Shown here: in pieces, positions 19,078 through 27,689 of the stretch
Numbering within the stretch: the stretch's first letter is position 1
Layout: every line of letters begins with the position of its first letter
Program-made: the position numbers and the translations under genes
The notes under the pieces: model-generated
Database searches by the model: none
What the model saw: only the letters and a program-made list of their open reading frames with translations
Told to the model about the DNA's origin: nothing
Source: Gammaproteobacteria bacterium
GTDB lineage: Bacteria; Pseudomonadota; Gammaproteobacteria; Arenicellales; UBA868
NCBI GenBank assembly: GCA_022450155.1
Contig: JAKUQR010000024.1
Location: 1-44,669, forward strand
Reading direction: 5' to 3'
DNA length: 44,669 bases

Positions 19078-19650
19078 CTATGCGTCTCTGTCAGCACGTT
19101 CGATGTAGTCACCGGTGTCGGTGCTGATCCGAATCTTGTCTCCAGGTTTGACGAATGCAGGTACGGTGACACGTATGCCAGTGTCCACAGTCGCGGGTTT
19201 GCCTGATCCCGCAGCTGTCTGTCCTTTTACGACAGTTTCTGTATCAGTGACTGTCACGGTGACAGCCGATGGAAGCTCAATGCCAATCGGATTATTGTTG
19301 TAGAAGTTAATCTGGACTTCAGTGTTCGGTATCAAGTAACCTTTCTGTTCCGCGACCTCATCGCCGGCAATATGGAGCTGGTCGTAAGTTTCAAGGTCCA
19401 TAAACACCAGATCATCTCCTTCTGGATAGAGATACAGCATTTTCCGTGGTTCCACGCGTGCTTTTTCCAACTTCTCGTCAGAACGAAATCGTTCATTCAG
19501 TTTCGTGCCGTCCGCAATGGCCTTCATCTCTACTTGAGCGAAGGCTCCGCCTTTGCCGGGCTTGACATGTTCCTTTTTCAAAATTCGCCAAAGACGACCC
19601 TGATGTTCAATGAGGTTGCCAACCCTTGCGTCAGATGCTGAAATCTTCAT
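19078..19650 (-). CDS. efp: translation elongation factor P
   Basis: A 190-residue protein of three beta-barrel domains: KOW-like N-terminal, central OB and C-terminal OB (ending GDKIRISTDTGDYIERA). The tip loop is HVKPGKGGAF with Lys33, the residue that EpmA beta-lysylates in E. coli. EF-P relieves ribosome stalling at polyproline. No epmA or epmB is in the window, so the modification state is unknown. Divergent from the glycosylase gene across a 76-base gap that must hold both promoters. Confidence 0.94.
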   Translation of the reverse strand: MKISASDARVGNLIEHQGRLWRILKKEHVKPGKGGAFAQVEMKAIADGTKLNERFRSDEKLEKARVEPRKMLYLYPEGDDLVFMDLETYDQLHIAGDEVAEQKGYLIPNTEVQINFYNNNPIGIELPSAVTVTVTDTETVVKGQTAAGSGKPATVDTGIRVTVPAFVKPGDKIRISTDTGDYIERADRDA

Positions 19651-19726
19651 ACTGATGATCCTGGAGAATGAGCGACGAGAGTTTAAGGCCTGAAGCGGTA
19701 GGCAACAACAGAATCGTTTAGCGGTT

Positions 19727-20410
19727 ATGCCCGATAAACAACCAAAAGCAAGTCAAGACCAGCGGCTAGTTGCATCTAAGTGGTACGATCCCAACTGCCG
19801 AGCCTGTCCGCGACTGGCCAGTTATCTTGATGAAACCAAACAGGCTTTCCCTGACTATTTCTGCCGGCCAGTACCATGTTTTGGAGATCGGCGCGCAAAA
19901 CTATTGATCGTGGGGTTAGCACCCGGAAAGCATGGCGCCAATGCAACAGGACGCCCTTTTACCGGCGACCACGCGGGTGTGCTCCTGTATCGCGTACTTC
20001 ACCGCTATGGGCTGAGCAGCAAACCTGAATCCACAAAAAGAGGAGATGCATTGCAACTACATGGGTGTAGGATTACAAATGCAGTCAAATGTTTGCCGCC
20101 TGGAAACCGACCGATCGGATCGGAGGTTAGAAACTGCATTGGCTTCATTGGCGCTGAGATACAGGATCTTCCAAAAGGCGCTGTCATTCTGGCACTTGGA
20201 CAAGTTGCACACGATGTTGTGATGCGAGTATTCGAGTTAAAGCTTTCGACTCACAAGTTTAGACATGGTGGAGAGTTGGCACTGCCAGATGATCGAATTC
20301 TGTTGTCGAGTTATCACTGCAGCCGCTATAACACGCAAACACGCCGACTTACAGAACAAATGTTCACAACAATAGTAAGCAGAGCCAAGCAACTGTCTGG
20401 ACTTGTTTGA
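19727..20410 (+). CDS. uracil-DNA glycosylase, family 5 (UdgB)-like
   Basis: A 227-residue protein of the UDG fold. Motif 1 is GLAPGKHGANATGRPFTGD (about residues 63-81) and motif 2 is SSYHCSRYNTQTRRL near the C-terminus, the pattern of the family 5 UdgB group. N-terminal cysteines (CRAC) and Cys45 suggest the Fe-S cluster typical of family 4/5 enzymes. It excises uracil and some other deaminated bases. The gene sits one base before uvrC, so two DNA-repair genes share a transcript. Confidence 0.82.
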   Translation: MPDKQPKASQDQRLVASKWYDPNCRACPRLASYLDETKQAFPDYFCRPVPCFGDRRAKLLIVGLAPGKHGANATGRPFTGDHAGVLLYRVLHRYGLSSKPESTKRGDALQLHGCRITNAVKCLPPGNRPIGSEVRNCIGFIGAEIQDLPKGAVILALGQVAHDVVMRVFELKLSTHKFRHGGELALPDDRILLSSYHCSRYNTQTRRLTEQMFTTIVSRAKQLSGLV

Positions 20411-20411
20411 A

Positions 20412-22229
20412 ATGGACAGCGAGTTTGACGGGAAGGCATTTTGCAAGACCGTGTCTCGGTTGCCCGGCGTTTATGTGATGCTCGGGCACTCATCTGAATG
20501 CCTGTATGTTGGTAAAGCAAAACATTTGCGTAACAGGCTTACCAGTTATTTTTCCTCAACCCCCCAGAGTGGGAAGATACAACGAATGCTTTCCAGGGTA
20601 GCCAGTATCCAAGTGCACATTACAAAAACAGAGAGTGAGGCGCTACTGTTGGAGAACACCCTGATCAAGGAGCATCGGCCTCGATATAACATTCTGCTAA
20701 AAGATGATAAGAGCTACCCGTATATTCGACTTTCCGAAAGCCATGACTATCCCGGACTTTCTCTTTATCGGGGCAGCCTTGACCCGAGAGACAACTATTA
20801 CGGACCCTTTTCTAGTGCTGCAGCTGTCCGGGAGACCCTGTCGCAAATTCAGAAAATTATACCCGTTCGCCAGTGCCAGGATAGCTACTTCAGAAATCGG
20901 AGCCGACCGTGCCTTCAGTACCAGATAAAACGGTGTTCGGCACCGTGTGTCGGCAAAGTCGATCGCTCTACTTATCTTGCTGACGTGGCGGACAGCGTCT
21001 TGCTTCTGGAAGGTAAGAATGAAAAACTGGGCACTTTGCTGGAAAGAAAAATGGAGCAATCGGCGGAGAGTCTGGACTATGAATCCGCAGCGAGATATCG
21101 GGATCGAATCGCTGCATTGCGCAAAGTGCTAGAAAAACAGTACGTGTCCGGGGGGGCCGCCAATGCAGATATTGTCGTGGCAGTGGGTCGATCTGATCGA
21201 GGCTGCGTGTCGGTCATGAGTATTCGGAATGGTCAGAATTTAGGCATGCGCCATTACTTCCAGAAGACATTGCTGGATGAAACGACCAGCGAGATGCTGG
21301 CCGCAATATTGCCGCAGTACTACCTCAGAAACCCGATACCCAAAGAATTGATAGTTCATCCGAAAATAGACGGGGTCATAGAACTCACAAGAATATTTTC
21401 AGAAAAAGCAGGAAGAAAGGTAATCATTAAATCCAATGTCCGCGACTATCGAGCGCAGTGGTTAGAGATGGCCCTTCTAAATACGACTGAGAACTTGGAC
21501 CGCCACCTCGCAAGCAAGGATGCGTACACGACTCGCCTGAAACAGTTGTCGACAGCGTTAGGCCTGGCAGTTGATCCAGTTCGCCTGGAGTGTTTTGATA
21601 TCAGCCATACTGCCGGTGAAGCCACTGTTGGCGCCTGCGTGGTTTTTGATGCTGAAGGACCGGTCTCATCACAGTACCGTCGATTCAATATGAAGAGCGT
21701 TGAGGCGGGCGATGACTATGGCGCCATGCGGGAAGTGCTTCAGAGACGTTACAGGAAAGTTGTAGAGAATCAGGAAGCATTACCGGATCTGGTACTGGTT
21801 GACGGGGGTAAGGGTCAGTACCGGATTGCGCATGAGGTTTTGAACGAATTGTTATTGGGGGATATTCCGATCGTGGCAGTCGCAAAAGGGCGGGACCGAA
21901 AACCTGGAAACGAAAAACTCTATATATCCCGGCGAAACTCGGTGCTGTCGTTGCCAGGCAGTTCGGCTGGACTTCACCTAATACAACAAATTAGAGACGA
22001 AGCGCATCGGTTTGCAATAACCGGTCATCGGCAACGACGTGCTAAGAGGCGGACTTATTCGACCCTCCAGGATGTGCCCGGAATCGGTGCCATTCGCCGC
22101 AGAGCATTGCTGAAATATTTTGGTGGCCTCCAGCAGTTAAAGCGGGCGCCCGTTGAAGATCTGATCAAGGTAGCCGGGATCAGTAATTCACTGGCAGAAA
22201 AGATTTATCATTTCCTTAGACAGGACTGA
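20412..22229 (+). CDS. uvrC: excinuclease ABC subunit C
   Basis: About 605 residues. The N-terminal GIY-YIG nuclease domain begins LPGVYVMLG...LYVGKAKHLRNRL and makes the 3' incision. Then follow a Cys-rich region, a UVR coiled coil (about 205-240), the RNase H-like domain for the 5' incision (ECFDISHTAG, LVDGGKGQ) and a C-terminal double helix-hairpin-helix (VPGIGAIRRRALLKYFGG). I chose ATG 20412, one base after the preceding stop; a TTG at 20403 would overlap. It is followed by pgsA after 6 bases, the conserved uvrC-pgsA pair. Confidence 0.95.
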   Translation: MDSEFDGKAFCKTVSRLPGVYVMLGHSSECLYVGKAKHLRNRLTSYFSSTPQSGKIQRMLSRVASIQVHITKTESEALLLENTLIKEHRPRYNILLKDDKSYPYIRLSESHDYPGLSLYRGSLDPRDNYYGPFSSAAAVRETLSQIQKIIPVRQCQDSYFRNRSRPCLQYQIKRCSAPCVGKVDRSTYLADVADSVLLLEGKNEKLGTLLERKMEQSAESLDYESAARYRDRIAALRKVLEKQYVSGGAANADIVVAVGRSDRGCVSVMSIRNGQNLGMRHYFQKTLLDETTSEMLAAILPQYYLRNPIPKELIVHPKIDGVIELTRIFSEKAGRKVIIKSNVRDYRAQWLEMALLNTTENLDRHLASKDAYTTRLKQLSTALGLAVDPVRLECFDISHTAGEATVGACVVFDAEGPVSSQYRRFNMKSVEAGDDYGAMREVLQRRYRKVVENQEALPDLVLVDGGKGQYRIAHEVLNELLLGDIPIVAVAKGRDRKPGNEKLYISRRNSVLSLPGSSAGLHLIQQIRDEAHRFAITGHRQRRAKRRTYSTLQDVPGIGAIRRRALLKYFGGLQQLKRAPVEDLIKVAGISNSLAEKIYHFLRQD

Positions 22230-22235
22230 CCTTAC

Positions 22236-22808
22236 ATGTCCTGGACCATTCCAAATCTATTGACCTTGTTGCGGGTCGGATTGATTCCCGTGCTGGTTTT
22301 GATGTACTACCTGCCCATCAGCGGAATATACGTGGCTGGTGTTTTCTTGCTGGCCGGATTGACCGACCTGCTAGACGGGTATCTGGCTCGTACGCTGGCG
22401 CAAACTTCCCGGTTCGGTGAGTTTCTGGATCCGGTCGCAGACAAACTTATGGTTGCAGTAGTGCTGGTTTTACTTGTGAGTGATGATATTTTGGTATCTG
22501 AGTTGTTCAGCTCACAGCTGTTTACGGTAGTCACGGCGATTGTGGTCGGGAGGGAAATTGCTGTTTCGGCACTGCGAGAGTGGATGGCCGAACTGGGCAA
22601 TCGAGGCGTGGTGGCAGTTGGATTTGTCGGAAAAATTAAAACCGCCTCCCAGATTATTGCGATCGCACTATTGTTGATGGGCCCTGAAGTTGACATCTTC
22701 CCAGTGTTGATATGTGGTGAGCTATTATTTTACGTTGCAGGAGGGCTCACGTTATGGTCAATGGTGGTGTACCTGAGGGCAGCATGGCCCGATCTCCGGG
22801 GGCGCTGA
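22236..22808 (+). CDS. pgsA: phosphatidylglycerophosphate synthase
   Basis: A 190-residue membrane enzyme with the CDP-alcohol phosphotransferase motif DLLDGYLAR...GEFLDPVADK (D-x2-D-G-x2-A-R-x8-G-x3-D-x3-D) and several helices. It joins CDP-diacylglycerol and glycerol-3-phosphate, the committed step to phosphatidylglycerol and cardiolipin. In E. coli it is directly followed by glyW-cysT-leuZ; here tRNA-Gly follows 147 bases later. The stop lies within overlapping alternative stems (GGCGC-TGATT-GCGCC and GCGCC-AGCCTT-GGCGC, 22801-22826) with no U-tract. Confidence 0.95.
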   Translation: MSWTIPNLLTLLRVGLIPVLVLMYYLPISGIYVAGVFLLAGLTDLLDGYLARTLAQTSRFGEFLDPVADKLMVAVVLVLLVSDDILVSELFSSQLFTVVTAIVVGREIAVSALREWMAELGNRGVVAVGFVGKIKTASQIIAIALLLMGPEVDIFPVLICGELLFYVAGGLTLWSMVVYLRAAWPDLRGR

Positions 22809-22955
22809 TTGCGCCAGCCTTGGCGCGGGGCGATGCTGGTCACTACCTCATCCAAATTTGCGGCTCACAGACGCTCCAGAACTTGATACTACTGAATAAA
22901 CGACATTGCGGGGTACAGCGTAAAGCCTGACTGCTGTAAAATGTCTCGCCAAGCA

Positions 22956-23031
<76 letters not shown>

Positions 23032-23231
23032 AATACTTTGTTTCATGGCGCTCCCTTTGGGGGCAATGCCATAAAGCAGGTCACTTACAGATCAAGACCC
23101 GAAATCGCTCTGACCAGCTGATCAGGGAATTGTGGATGCACCGCATCGTGGTCTTGGTATTGGCATCTCCAGCCAGCTCTGCGACCACTGGCAACGAGTC
23201 ACGTTCAGCAGATAACTAATAAAACTGTGCC

Positions 23232-23254
23232 GGAATCCGAGCGGATTCGGTTTT
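23232..23254 (+). terminator. hairpin plus short U-tract just before dddP
   Basis: GAATCCG (23233-23239), loop AG, CGGATTC (23242-23248), then GGTTTT. It could terminate transcription arriving from tRNA-Gly, or act as an attenuator in the dddP leader, since the start codon is only 14 bases downstream with AAGGGA between. The loop of two bases is tight, so the real stem is probably shorter. Confidence 0.45.
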
Positions 23255-23267
23255 AAGGGAAAGCCGC

Positions 23268-24518
23268 ATGACCGAGCTGACTGTCTTCAAGGATGAACGC
23301 AAACGGGCGTTCCTGAACGCGGAAGGGGCGGACAAGCCCTTGAAAAGTCCTGTGCCTGGCTCGATCCTGGACTGCGCGCGGGCATATCGTTTGCAACGCT
23401 TTCGCGATGAGATGGCGCGACAGGATGTGGCCGGATTGTTGCTGTATGACCCGGTGAACATCCGCTACGCGTTTGATTGTTCCAATATGTCGATATGGAC
23501 TGCGCACAACCCGATCCGCTACGCGCTGGTCCTGAACGGTGGGCCTGGCATCATGTTTGAATTCAAGGGCTGTGAGCACCTGAATGACGGACTGCCGGGA
23601 GTGGACGAGGTGCGTACCGCGATCGGCTGGATGTTTATGTGCGCAGGTGACCGAGCCAAGGAGCGGCTGGTACCCTGGGCCGATGAAATCTCTGATTTGA
23701 TTAGCCTATATGGTCGCGGCAATACCCGGCTGGGGGTCGATCGGCTAGAGCCTGAAGGCGTGCATTCACTTACCGAACGCGGGGTGCAAGTGATCGACGG
23801 CGGACAGATCACCGAGCTGGCACGGTCTATCAAATCCGCCGATGAAATCGAACTGATGCGCTGGACGATCCAAGTGTGCGAGGCCGGCATAGCCCGGATC
23901 TATGAGCATTCGGTGGCGGGGGTAACGGAGCAGGAGTTGTGGGCGCACTTGCACTTTGAGAATGCTCGGTCAGGCGGGGAATGGCTGGAAACGAAGCTGC
24001 TGACCTGCGGGCCGAATACGAACCCGTGGTACAAGGAGTGTTCGATCCGAGAATGTCAGTCGGGCGAGATGATTTCGTTCGACACCGATATGATTGGACC
24101 CTATGGATACTGTGCGGATTTATCTAGGAGTTGGACTTGCGGTTACCTGCCGATGGATGATACACAGAAGCAGCTCTATGTGGCGGCACGTGATCAGATC
24201 GAACACAATCTGGCATTGCTGGAGCCGGGGTTGAGCTTTTCCGAGTTCAACGCGAAAAGCTGGCCGGTTCCTGATGCTTACGCGCCCTATCGTTACTCGC
24301 TGGCAGCACATGGCGTAGGTATGGCCGATGAGTGGCCCGTGGTGCCGTTACATCCTGATTTCGAGGAGGCCCATTCCGGGCAGTTCGAAGAAGGCATGGT
24401 GATTTGCGTGGAGAGTCTGATCGGGGAACAAGGCAGTGAGAGCATAAAGTTGGAGACCCAGGTGCTGATCACGGCGGACGGCTATGAACGGCTGGACAGC
24501 TTTCCCTGGGAGATGTGA
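23268..24518 (+). CDS. dddP: DMSP lyase DddP (M24 metallopeptidase fold), candidate
   Basis: A 416-residue pita-bread-fold protein. It resembles DddP more than a prolidase: NIRYAFDCSNMSIWTAHNP, GGEWLETKLLTCGPNTNPW and FDTDMIGPYGYCADLSRSW are DddP-like blocks. The metal ligands align as Asp272, Asp274, Asp284, His348, Glu382 and Glu396. Tyr343 and Asp354 (HGVGMADEW) fall where catalytic Tyr and Asp are reported in Ruegeria DddP; that numbering is from memory. DddP cleaves dimethylsulfoniopropionate to DMS and acrylate. Start ATG 23268 has AAGGGA 7 bases upstream. Sampled GC is slightly above the neighbours. A related M24 hydrolase with another substrate remains possible. Confidence 0.75.
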   Translation: MTELTVFKDERKRAFLNAEGADKPLKSPVPGSILDCARAYRLQRFRDEMARQDVAGLLLYDPVNIRYAFDCSNMSIWTAHNPIRYALVLNGGPGIMFEFKGCEHLNDGLPGVDEVRTAIGWMFMCAGDRAKERLVPWADEISDLISLYGRGNTRLGVDRLEPEGVHSLTERGVQVIDGGQITELARSIKSADEIELMRWTIQVCEAGIARIYEHSVAGVTEQELWAHLHFENARSGGEWLETKLLTCGPNTNPWYKECSIRECQSGEMISFDTDMIGPYGYCADLSRSWTCGYLPMDDTQKQLYVAARDQIEHNLALLEPGLSFSEFNAKSWPVPDAYAPYRYSLAAHGVGMADEWPVVPLHPDFEEAHSGQFEEGMVICVESLIGEQGSESIKLETQVLITADGYERLDSFPWEM

Positions 24519-24605
24519 AGGCGCGAGGTGTAGCGAATCATGGCTATTTCACGAAGTGCTTGGAGGACTAGCCTATAATGGCAGGCTCGAAGAGTGGTTG
24601 ACCTG

Positions 24606-24652
24606 CCTTGCCAAGGTGACTGTCGCGAGTTCGAGTCTCGTTTCCCGCTCTA
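24606..24652 (+). repeat. tRNA-Gly 3'-half remnant (attachment-site-like)
   Basis: Copy of 22985-23031: the anticodon arm CCTTGCCAAGGT, four changed bases, then a 29-base identical T-arm/acceptor block; the CCA reads CTA. The 5' half is not a functional tRNA, although TATAAT (24574-24579) precedes it at a promoter-like distance. It marks the right end of the dddP islet. Confidence 0.85.
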
Positions 24653-24730
24653 AACTTTCTTCAAGCGATCAAGTTGCTATCCGATCTTTATGATTCAGCC
24701 GGTTTCGAGTTTATTGAGAACTAGAATCTG

Positions 24731-25576
24731 ATGAGCATGGGGCAGTGTTTGTGTGGGAGTGTCACTTGGGAACTCGAGCCTGAAGCGTACGCGGCATTCA
24801 ACTGTTACTGTAAGATGTGCCGTAAAGCGCATGGCACACCATTTGGCACCTATTTTTTTGCGAATTCTGACCAGTTGCGCTGGACGAGCACAACCGACTC
24901 GATTGTGTATTATCGCTCGTCACCAATGCTCATCCGAAGTTTCTGCGGGCACTGTGGGTCAGTCGTACCTTATAGCGGTAGTGATTCCAGTCGAGTTGTA
25001 ACCCCGGGCGGTTGTCATGACCACGGTCGGCCAGCGGATTGCAATATTTTTACCGCGTACAACGCCCCATGGCATGAAATCACGAATGATCTACCCTGCT
25101 ATGATCATTATCCGCCTGCAAGCGATTTGCTCGGGGTCGAGGAAGAACCGCTGGAGCCAGGCCCTGAAGGTGTTGTAAGGGGCAGCTGTTTATGCGGATT
25201 GGTTCAGTTCCACGTCACGAAACCATTCAAAGTAGCCCACAATTGTTATTGCACCCGCTGCCGTCGTGCCTGTGCCGCTGCACATGCCAGCAATGGATTT
25301 ACGGACTTCGATGGGGTGGTGTTCATAAAAGGCAAGGACCAGTTAAAGACCTACAAACTACCGGAAGCACAGTTTTTCACACAGGTGTTCTGCGAGATCT
25401 GCGGATCCAAGATGCCGCGCCTTGATCCAGATCGTAACCTAGCGGTTATACCGCTGGGTTCATTAGATGATGACCCAGGCATCAGGCCGATGGATCATAT
25501 CTATGTAGCCTACAAATGCGAATGGCATAAAATAACCGATGACTTGCCCGCCTACGAAGAGGGGCCATCGCGCTAG
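24731..25576 (+). CDS. tandem GFA/CENP-V-domain protein
   Basis: A 281-residue protein with two copies of the zinc-binding GFA (glutathione-dependent formaldehyde-activating enzyme-like) fold. Domain one: GQCLCGSVTWEL, CYCKMCRKAHG, FCGHCGS (about 4-80). Domain two: GSCLCGLVQFHV, CYCTRCRRACA, FCEICGSKMPRL (about 152-245). GFA proteins bind zinc through these cysteines; most members have no proven substrate and the formaldehyde role is disputed. The duplication in one chain is less common than single-domain proteins. First gene after the tRNA-Gly remnant. Confidence 0.8.
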   Translation: MSMGQCLCGSVTWELEPEAYAAFNCYCKMCRKAHGTPFGTYFFANSDQLRWTSTTDSIVYYRSSPMLIRSFCGHCGSVVPYSGSDSSRVVTPGGCHDHGRPADCNIFTAYNAPWHEITNDLPCYDHYPPASDLLGVEEEPLEPGPEGVVRGSCLCGLVQFHVTKPFKVAHNCYCTRCRRACAAAHASNGFTDFDGVVFIKGKDQLKTYKLPEAQFFTQVFCEICGSKMPRLDPDRNLAVIPLGSLDDDPGIRPMDHIYVAYKCEWHKITDDLPAYEEGPSR

Positions 25577-25768
25577 AACGATGATGAACAAACCTACCCG
25601 GGGGATTCATTCAGATTCTAAACCTGCAGACCTTGACCCGTTAGCCGCGGAGTGGAAACAACTACTTCAATAAGAGGCTGGGTAGTGAACATCAAAAGTA
25701 TTCTTTAGGACTGCCCTTAAGCAGCACCGAAAGTTGTGAGTTTCAAAGTGAATTGAATTACGAATTAT

Positions 25769-26545
25769 CTATTGACCAGGTAACCAGCCAATTTCAATCG
25801 CTGTTTGTGGTCCGACCGTTACCTGCTTCAAACTCCATGGGATTGAAGCTTCTTTGCTATTTATAGGTATACGACCCCCCATCACTTCTGCTTTCGACTG
25901 TGGGTAGCGCGGATTTAGTTTTGGTTCGGCATATCCGTCTGGATAGATAGGCTGTCCCGACTTGGGATCATATTTGTCGCTTGCGCCGACCGTGTGCATG
26001 ATCTCATGCGCGATGATGACATTATTTGATTCAGACATGTGGACTGCAGAAAAGGCATGCACCACACCAATCAATCCTTTTTGGAGTCCCAAAGAATGTG
26101 GCAAGTATTTTAATTTCTTCGGGTCGTGGAAGAGGGCGAACACTTTGATATCGGCGCGAGGTTCGATTTGCCGCCGTTCTATGGTCCAGACCCAGTAGCG
26201 TAGCTTCAGGCTCCACCAGATCACGCTGAATGTACCGCCTGTCAGTGGTGGGCTGGGAGGCGACACAAAAAGGGGAGCGGCCACCCGGACGGTCACAGGT
26301 CGATCGAGCTCAAGGCCATAGGTCTGGCCTTGCCGCCTGAAGAATTGCTCGATGGCACTGAAGTGTTCCCGTTCAAGATTTTCGATATAGGTATCAGCCG
26401 CGTTGCTGTGATCGGCATTGATTGGATAAACCAATACCCATAGCGGCTCTTGCCAATCCGTGCTGTCTGTACGTGTGAGCCAGGCACCGCCACCGACCAG
26501 AATCAGGATGTAGAGGAGGACTACAATGCGAAAACGCCTAAACAT
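25769..26545 (-). CDS. membrane-anchored putative zinc metalloprotease
   Basis: A 258-residue protein with an N-terminal signal-anchor helix (about 6-23), so mostly periplasmic. HEIMH at 180-184 (preceded by NNVIIA) is a gluzincin/metzincin-like HExxH, with Asp190 in GASDKYD as a candidate third ligand. I do not recognise the family and no substrate can be named. It stands alone, with 192 bases to the GFA gene and 269 bases upstream to the TauD-like gene; I see no other gene in those gaps. Confidence 0.7.
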   Translation of the reverse strand: MFRRFRIVVLLYILILVGGGAWLTRTDSTDWQEPLWVLVYPINADHSNAADTYIENLEREHFSAIEQFFRRQGQTYGLELDRPVTVRVAAPLFVSPPSPPLTGGTFSVIWWSLKLRYWVWTIERRQIEPRADIKVFALFHDPKKLKYLPHSLGLQKGLIGVVHAFSAVHMSESNNVIIAHEIMHTVGASDKYDPKSGQPIYPDGYAEPKLNPRYPQSKAEVMGGRIPINSKEASIPWSLKQVTVGPQTAIEIGWLPGQ

Positions 26546-26814
26546 GATCTAAAGTTTATTCAACGCTGGTTGCGAATGTTGGGTATTTATTAAGAGCGAT
26601 GCATGGCATAATCATCCAGAGGATCTGTATAACTCATTGAAATATAGATCATTTAAGGTTCTCTCTGTTTCTCTTTTCAAGGTGGCGCTTTGCTCTATGG
26701 TCAGCATATTTAATCAGGTCGATGTTTTGGGTCATTGCCCATCTGCAGCAAATATATGTATCATCTCGCTATAGAGATACACTGGCTGACACGGCAAGTG
26801 TGTGAAGGATTGAT

Positions 26815-27675
26815 ATGGATATCAGACCTCTCGATACTAATTTTGGCGCCGAAATTGTCGGTCTCGATCTAAACGATCCAGTAGATAATGATACCCTGCG
26901 CAAACTGACCGATGCATTGTACTCAAATCGTGTCATTGTGATACGGGATCAAAATCTCGATAAAGCAACTTATTTTGAGTTCGGCCAGAAATGGGGCCAT
27001 CCAATTCCGCATGTTTTAGACCACTTGAGAATGGCGGATTATCCGGCAATGATGGCAGTCGGCAACACTGAAGAGAAGGACCAGAACGAAGCGATTAGAA
27101 ATGGTACTGCTCTATGGCATACGGACCAGTCTTACGAAGAGGCGCCGGCCAGTGCAACCATGCTGTATGCGATCAAGGTCCCTCAAATGGGCGGGGAAAC
27201 ACAGATCTGCAATATGGTCAAAGCCTACGAAGATCTGGACGAGAATACTAAGACACGACTTGAGGCTATGCAGGTCGCCCACCAGTATGGCAGAGGCAAA
27301 CTCAGGCCAGAGGAATTCGGTGCCAGTCCTATCATGACGTCAGAACAGCAGGAGAAATTGCCGACGTTCTATCACCCCTTGGTGATGTCGCATCACATCA
27401 CCGGATTAAAAGCGCTTTATGCGGTCGGACAGACCGCCTATGCCGTTAAGGGTATGGAGGATCACGAAGCTCTTGCACTGCTGGAGCAACTGAAGGATCA
27501 CGTGTTGCAGGAAAAATATATCTATAGACATAAGTATCAGGTCGGAGATGTTGCGATTTGGGATACCTTTCAGACGTTGCATTCGGGGCGAAAGATTGAT
27601 GTTGCCACCGATAATTCCGATTCGAGGCTTTTGTGGCGAATCAGCGTGCGCGGTAAGCCTATTATCTATCACTAA
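26815..27675 (+). CDS. TauD/TfdA-family Fe(II)/2-oxoglutarate dioxygenase
   Basis: A 286-residue protein of usual family length. The iron triad is His102-x-Asp104 (LWHTDQSYEE) and His256 (TLHSGRK), and Arg271 or Arg275 is placed to bind 2-oxoglutarate. Members hydroxylate taurine, alkylsulfonates, aryloxyacids or related compounds; the substrate cannot be read from sequence. It converges on the flavin monooxygenase gene with a 14-base gap. A taurine role is not supported by any adjacent transporter. Confidence 0.88.
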   Translation: MDIRPLDTNFGAEIVGLDLNDPVDNDTLRKLTDALYSNRVIVIRDQNLDKATYFEFGQKWGHPIPHVLDHLRMADYPAMMAVGNTEEKDQNEAIRNGTALWHTDQSYEEAPASATMLYAIKVPQMGGETQICNMVKAYEDLDENTKTRLEAMQVAHQYGRGKLRPEEFGASPIMTSEQQEKLPTFYHPLVMSHHITGLKALYAVGQTAYAVKGMEDHEALALLEQLKDHVLQEKYIYRHKYQVGDVAIWDTFQTLHSGRKIDVATDNSDSRLLWRISVRGKPIIYH

Positions 27676-27689
27676 ATTTGGGGTTCGAA

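Larger units (their letters stand above)
23032..24605. mobile_element. tRNA-Gly-bounded islet carrying dddP (no integrase)
   Basis: The segment lies between the tRNA-Gly 3' end and an imperfect duplicate of the tRNA-Gly 3' half at 24606-24651. The two share 29 identical bases (23001-23029 and 24622-24650) plus the 12-base anticodon arm CCTTGCCAAGGT, at a constant offset of 1621 bases. This is the footprint left by site-specific integration into a tRNA 3' end. The islet holds one gene and no recombinase, so it must have moved in trans or lost its integrase. A local tRNA duplication followed by decay is the alternative. Confidence 0.6.

Noticed and set aside
24484-24693. A 69-codon frame running across the tRNA-Gly remnant
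   Set aside because: It overlaps the dddP 3' end and reads through tRNA-derived sequence, so it is a by-product of the repeat.
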